NCBI GenBank assembly: GCA_900552155.1
Contig: URYU01000086.1
Span: 1-7,499 of the forward strand
Length of the DNA: 7,499 nucleotides
Reading direction: 5' to 3'
Source of the DNA: an uncultured Collinsella sp.
GTDB lineage: Bacteria > Actinomycetota > Coriobacteriia > Coriobacteriales > Coriobacteriaceae
The notes under the pieces are model-generated. The model saw only the letters and a program-made list of their open reading frames with translations, was not told the DNA's origin and made no database searches. This document shows positions 4,731 through 7,499 of the stretch, piece by piece; within the stretch, counting starts at the first letter, position 1; each line of letters begins with the position of its first letter. Both the position numbers and the translations under genes were made by a program.

Positions 4731-6710
4731 ATGAATCTTCACCTTTCTCAGTCTGATGGCTTTTTGCGTGTGGCGGCGGCGTCGCCGCGGAGTCGCGTGG
4801 CCGATGTCGAGGGCAATGCCGAGGTTGCGCTGGCGGCTGTTCGCGAGGCTACCGAGCGCGGCGTTCGCGCGCTGGTGCTGCCCGAGCTTAACCTGACCGG
4901 CTATACCGCGGCCGACCTGTTCCATAACCGCACGCTGCTGCATGCCTGCGAAGCAGCACTGGTGCACATACTCGATGAAACCCGTGAGCTGCCGATCGTC
5001 TTTACCGTTGGCTTGCCCGTTGCGGTGGCTGAAAACATCTACAACTGCGCGGCCGTGTGCTGTGCGGGCGAGCTTTTGGGCCTCACGGCCAAGAAGTATC
5101 TGCCCAACTATGGCGAGTTCTATGAGCGCCGTTGGTTTGCTCCGGCGCCTGCGGATCCCGTGTGGGTTGAATTTGCCGGTCAGGGTCCGGTCCCGCTGGG
5201 TTCAGGGCTTGTCTACCGTTGCTGTGACGAGGGCGCCGAGGACCTGGTGTTGGGCGTTGAGGTCTGTGAGGACCTGTGGGTGCCGGCGCCCCCTTCGACC
5301 GAGATGGCGCTTGACGGTGCGACGGTGATTCTCAACCCGTCGGCCTCGGACGAGATTATCGGTAAGGCAGATTACCGCCGCAGCCTTATCTCCAATCAGA
5401 GTGCGCGCCTGTACTGCGTCTATGCCTACGCGGACGCGAGCGAGGGCGAGTCCACGACCGACATGGTCTTTGCAGGCGAGAACCTCGTCTACGAAAACGG
5501 TTCGAAGCTCGCCGCGACCAAACTGCTTACCTGCGATATGGCCGTCGCCGATGTCGATCTTGATCGTCTGGTTGCCGAGCGCCGTCGCTCGACGACGTGG
5601 ACGCGCGCGGACGATGCGCCGGAGGCCACGACCGTTGAGTTTTCGTTTGAGGGCGTGCTGGCCGAAGAACCTGTCCTGCGCGATGCCTGCGATATCGACC
5701 GCGTTTTCCCGCGCGCGCCCTTTGTGCCGGCCGACCACGGCGACTTGGCCGAGCGCTGCGAGACGATCCTCGATCTGCAGACTGCGGGCCTCAAGACCCG
5801 CCTTGCCCACACGGGTACCAAGGCTGCGGTTATCGGCCTTTCGGGCGGCTTGGACTCCACGCTAGCGCTGCTTGTGCCCGTGCGTGCCTTCGATGCACTG
5901 GGGCTGCCGCGCACTGGTTTCACAGCCGTGTCCTTGCCCTTCTTCGTCACGACGCATCGCACCAAGTCGAATGCCGAGTCGCTCGCTCGCGACCTGGGTG
6001 TGAGCTTCCGCGAGGTTTCGATCCATGCGGCTGTGGAGCAGCACTTCAAGGACATTGAGCATGATCCGGCCGTGCAGGACGTGACCTACGAGAACAGCCA
6101 GGCGCGCGAGCGTACGCAGATTCTGATGGATCTGGCCAACCAGGCTGGCGGTTTTGTCATTGGCACGGGCGACCTGTCGGAGCTGGCGCTCGGCTGGGCT
6201 ACCTATAACGGCGACCACATGAGCATGTACGCCGTCAACGCGAGCGTGCCCAAGACGCTTGTGCGCCATCTGGTACGCTATGCCGCCGATGTCTTTGGCG
6301 GGCGCATTGCCGAGGTCTTGCTCGATATCCTCGATACGCCGGTGTCCCCCGAGCTTCTGCCACCCACGGGCGACGGCGAGATTGCGCAGAAGACCGAGGA
6401 TTTGGTGGGCCCGTACGAGTTGCACGACTACTTCCTCTACTACCTGCTGCGTTTTGGCTTTGAGCCGGGCAAGATCTACCGCATGGCGCTCAAGAGCTTC
6501 GAGGGCGTCTACGACGCCAAGACCGTCTACACGTGGCTACGTACGTTCTACCGTCGCTTCTTTGCCCAGCAGTTCAAGCGCAGCTGCCTGCCCGATGGTC
6601 CCAAGGTGGGCTCGGTGACGCTCAGCCCGCGCGGCGATTGGCGTATGCCGAGTGACGCTAGCTCGCGGCTGTGGCTTGCGCAGAGCGACGCGCTCAATCC
6701 AGTTGACTAA
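4731..6710 (+). CDS. nadE: Glutamine-dependent NAD+ synthetase (two-domain NadE)
   Basis: The enzyme makes NAD+ from deamido-NAD+ (NaAD), ATP and glutamine, the last step of NAD biosynthesis, in the cytosol. The 659-aa length suits the glutaminase-fused class. The N-terminal nitrilase-like amidase domain (about 1-300) holds the Glu-Lys-Cys triad: Glu52 in LPELNLTGY, Lys121 in AKKYLPNY and Cys179 in GVEVCEDLW. The synthetase domain (about 340-640) has the ATP-pyrophosphatase P-loop SGGLDST (371-377), plus GTGDLSELALGWATYNGDH (478-496), typical of substrate binding. Ammonia released in the first domain is channelled to the second. The start at 4731 is preferred because GGGAG sits 7 nt upstream and the resulting Glu52 and Lys121 numbering agrees with the mycobacterial enzyme; an in-frame ATG at 4704 has no ribosome-binding site. 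All key residues are present, so it should be active. It is transcribed away from the membrane-protein gene. Confidence 0.96.
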   Translation: MNLHLSQSDGFLRVAAASPRSRVADVEGNAEVALAAVREATERGVRALVLPELNLTGYTAADLFHNRTLLHACEAALVHILDETRELPIVFTVGLPVAVAENIYNCAAVCCAGELLGLTAKKYLPNYGEFYERRWFAPAPADPVWVEFAGQGPVPLGSGLVYRCCDEGAEDLVLGVEVCEDLWVPAPPSTEMALDGATVILNPSASDEIIGKADYRRSLISNQSARLYCVYAYADASEGESTTDMVFAGENLVYENGSKLAATKLLTCDMAVADVDLDRLVAERRRSTTWTRADDAPEATTVEFSFEGVLAEEPVLRDACDIDRVFPRAPFVPADHGDLAERCETILDLQTAGLKTRLAHTGTKAAVIGLSGGLDSTLALLVPVRAFDALGLPRTGFTAVSLPFFVTTHRTKSNAESLARDLGVSFREVSIHAAVEQHFKDIEHDPAVQDVTYENSQARERTQILMDLANQAGGFVIGTGDLSELALGWATYNGDHMSMYAVNASVPKTLVRHLVRYAADVFGGRIAEVLLDILDTPVSPELLPPTGDGEIAQKTEDLVGPYELHDYFLYYLLRFGFEPGKIYRMALKSFEGVYDAKTVYTWLRTFYRRFFAQQFKRSCLPDGPKVGSVTLSPRGDWRMPSDASSRLWLAQSDALNPVD

Positions 6711-6729
6711 GGTTGGCTAAATTGAACCA

Positions 6730-6776
6730 ATACGGGGGTTGCAAGCGTTACACTTTTGCAATCTGATGGCCCGTAT
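6730..6776 (+). other. Interrupted stem-loop in the spacer after nadE
   Basis: ATACGGG (6730-6736) pairs with CCCGTAT (6770-6776), and inside it TTGCAA (6739-6744) pairs with TTGCAA (6756-6761) around an 11-nt loop; the internal loop is asymmetric. The structure directly precedes the terminator at 6779. In RNA this would be a two-part structured leader or 3' UTR. It matches no riboswitch class I can name. It could equally be a 3'-end structure of the nadE mRNA. Confidence 0.4.
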
Positions 6777-6778
6777 CG

Positions 6779-6809
6779 CGCGGCGCTCTTGTCGGAGCGC
6801 CGCGTTTTT
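6779..6809 (+). terminator. Strong intrinsic terminator between nadE and the aminotransferase
   Basis: CGCGGCGCTC (6779-6788) and GAGCGCCGCG (6795-6804) form a perfect 10-bp GC-rich stem with a 6-nt loop, followed immediately by TTTTT (6805-6809). This is a textbook Rho-independent terminator for nadE. Only 19 nt separate the T-tract from the next ATG (6829), so there is no room for a conventional promoter after it; it may also act as an attenuator for the downstream gene. Confidence 0.9.
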
Positions 6810-6828
6810 CATATCGAAAGGTGGCACC

Positions 6829-7499
6829 ATGCAGGCATCGCAGCGTCTCGACCGCTTTGGCGCGGAGGTCTTCGCCTCGCTCAACAACAAGCTTCTCGCG
6901 CTGAAGGCTCAGGGCAAGACCATTTACAACATGAGCGTGGGCACGCCCGACTTTAAGCCGTACGACCATGTGGTCGAGGCGCTCACGCAGGCAGCCCAAG
7001 ATCCCGAGATGTGGAAGTATGCCCTGCGCGACCTGCCCGAACTCAAGCAAGCCGTGTGCGATTACTATGAGCGCCGCTTTGGCGTTTCGGGCATTACGCC
7101 GTCTATGGTGCAGTCGTGCAACGGCACGCAGGAGGGCGTGGGCCATTTGGGCCTGGCCCTGCGCGATCCGGGTGACACCATTCTGGTTCCCGATCCGTGT
7201 TACCCGGTCTTTGAGGCGGGTGCCAAGATCGCCGATGCCAAGCTCGAGTACTATCCGTTGGTTGCCGAGCACAATTACCTGCCCTATGTGGCGGGCATCG
7301 ATCCCGAGGTGGCCGATCGCGCCAAGTATATGATCGTGTCGCTGCCCGCCAACCCGGTCGGCTCGGTGGGCACGCCCGAGGTCTACGAGGAGATTATCGC
7401 CTTTGCCCGCGAGCATGATCTGTTGATCGTGCATGACAATGCCTACTACGATATCGTGTTCGACGGCGAGCCGGGTGGCAGCTTCCTGCAGTACGCTGG
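6829..7499 (+). CDS. PLP-dependent class I/II aminotransferase, 3' end outside the window
   Basis: The first 223 codons are present; the reading frame is open to the window edge. The fold-type I aminotransferase pattern is clear: SVGTPDF (36-42) near the N-terminus, YALRDLPELKQAV (64-76) where the family usually has Y-P-x-x-x-G-x-x-x-L-R, NGTQEG (98-103) for the PLP phosphate loop, PDPCYPVF (121-128), the NP pair (Asn175-Pro176) in LPANPVGS, and HDNAYYDI (202-209), where Asp203 should contact the pyridine nitrogen and Tyr206 the PLP O3'. The catalytic lysine lies beyond the window. The overall pattern is closest to LL-diaminopimelate/alanine-type aminotransferases of the DapL kind, but the amino-acid substrate cannot be decided. 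The ATG at 6829 has AAAGG 7 nt upstream. An in-frame ATG at 6766 would add 21 residues across the terminator and lacks a ribosome-binding site, so it is disfavoured. Confidence 0.9.
   Translation, partial: MQASQRLDRFGAEVFASLNNKLLALKAQGKTIYNMSVGTPDFKPYDHVVEALTQAAQDPEMWKYALRDLPELKQAVCDYYERRFGVSGITPSMVQSCNGTQEGVGHLGLALRDPGDTILVPDPCYPVFEAGAKIADAKLEYYPLVAEHNYLPYVAGIDPEVADRAKYMIVSLPANPVGSVGTPEVYEEIIAFAREHDLLIVHDNAYYDIVFDGEPGGSFLQYA

Noticed and set aside
5202..5810. Minus-strand open frame of 202 codons within nadE.
   Set aside because: The nadE frame has all catalytic motifs; the antisense frame is Arg/Gly/Val-rich without recognisable domains, a common shadow in GC-rich DNA.
6748..7434. Minus-strand open frame of 228 codons opposite the aminotransferase.
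   Set aside because: The plus-strand frame encodes an unmistakable aminotransferase with an SD; the antisense product has no motif and would cross the terminator.

Overview
The window is about 7.5 kb of GC-rich chromosomal DNA with strong G/C preference at third codon positions. Gene content and protein style suggest an anaerobic gut actinobacterium of the Coriobacteriia, most like Collinsella. That placement is an inference from remembered protein families, not a search. I see no phage, IS, CRISPR, tRNA or rRNA.

Layout, left to right. Positions 1-231 are a flank and leader holding a strong intrinsic terminator (114-140). They are followed by ettA (232-1911, +), an ABC-F translation factor of near-canonical length. 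Positions 1912-2125 are non-coding but highly structured: an 11-bp perfect hairpin right after the ettA stop, then a roughly 100-136-nt imperfect palindrome resembling a dispersed intergenic repeat, then the terminator of the next minus-strand gene. Two minus-strand genes follow. One (3433-2126) encodes an unrecognised protein with a LOTUS/OST-HTH-like N-terminus, a long acidic disordered linker and a compact C-terminal module. The other (4527-3574) encodes a membrane protein with a Gly/Ala-rich hydrophobic hairpin, a further transmembrane helix and a mucin-like Ser/Thr tail. Positions 4528-4730 are a divergent promoter region. nadE (4731-6710, +), the two-domain glutamine-dependent NAD+ synthetase, comes next. 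After a structured spacer with a textbook terminator (6779-6809) the window ends inside a PLP-dependent class I/II aminotransferase (6829 to the edge, +).

The genes do not form one pathway. ettA, nadE and the aminotransferase are housekeeping or metabolic functions. The two minus-strand genes are the poorly characterised part. No clear new multi-gene system is visible. The most interesting items are the LOTUS-like protein with a CopY/BlaI-style palindrome near its putative transcription start, the large intergenic palindrome, and two terminators placed between upstream sequence and a start codon (ettA and the aminotransferase) that could be attenuators.
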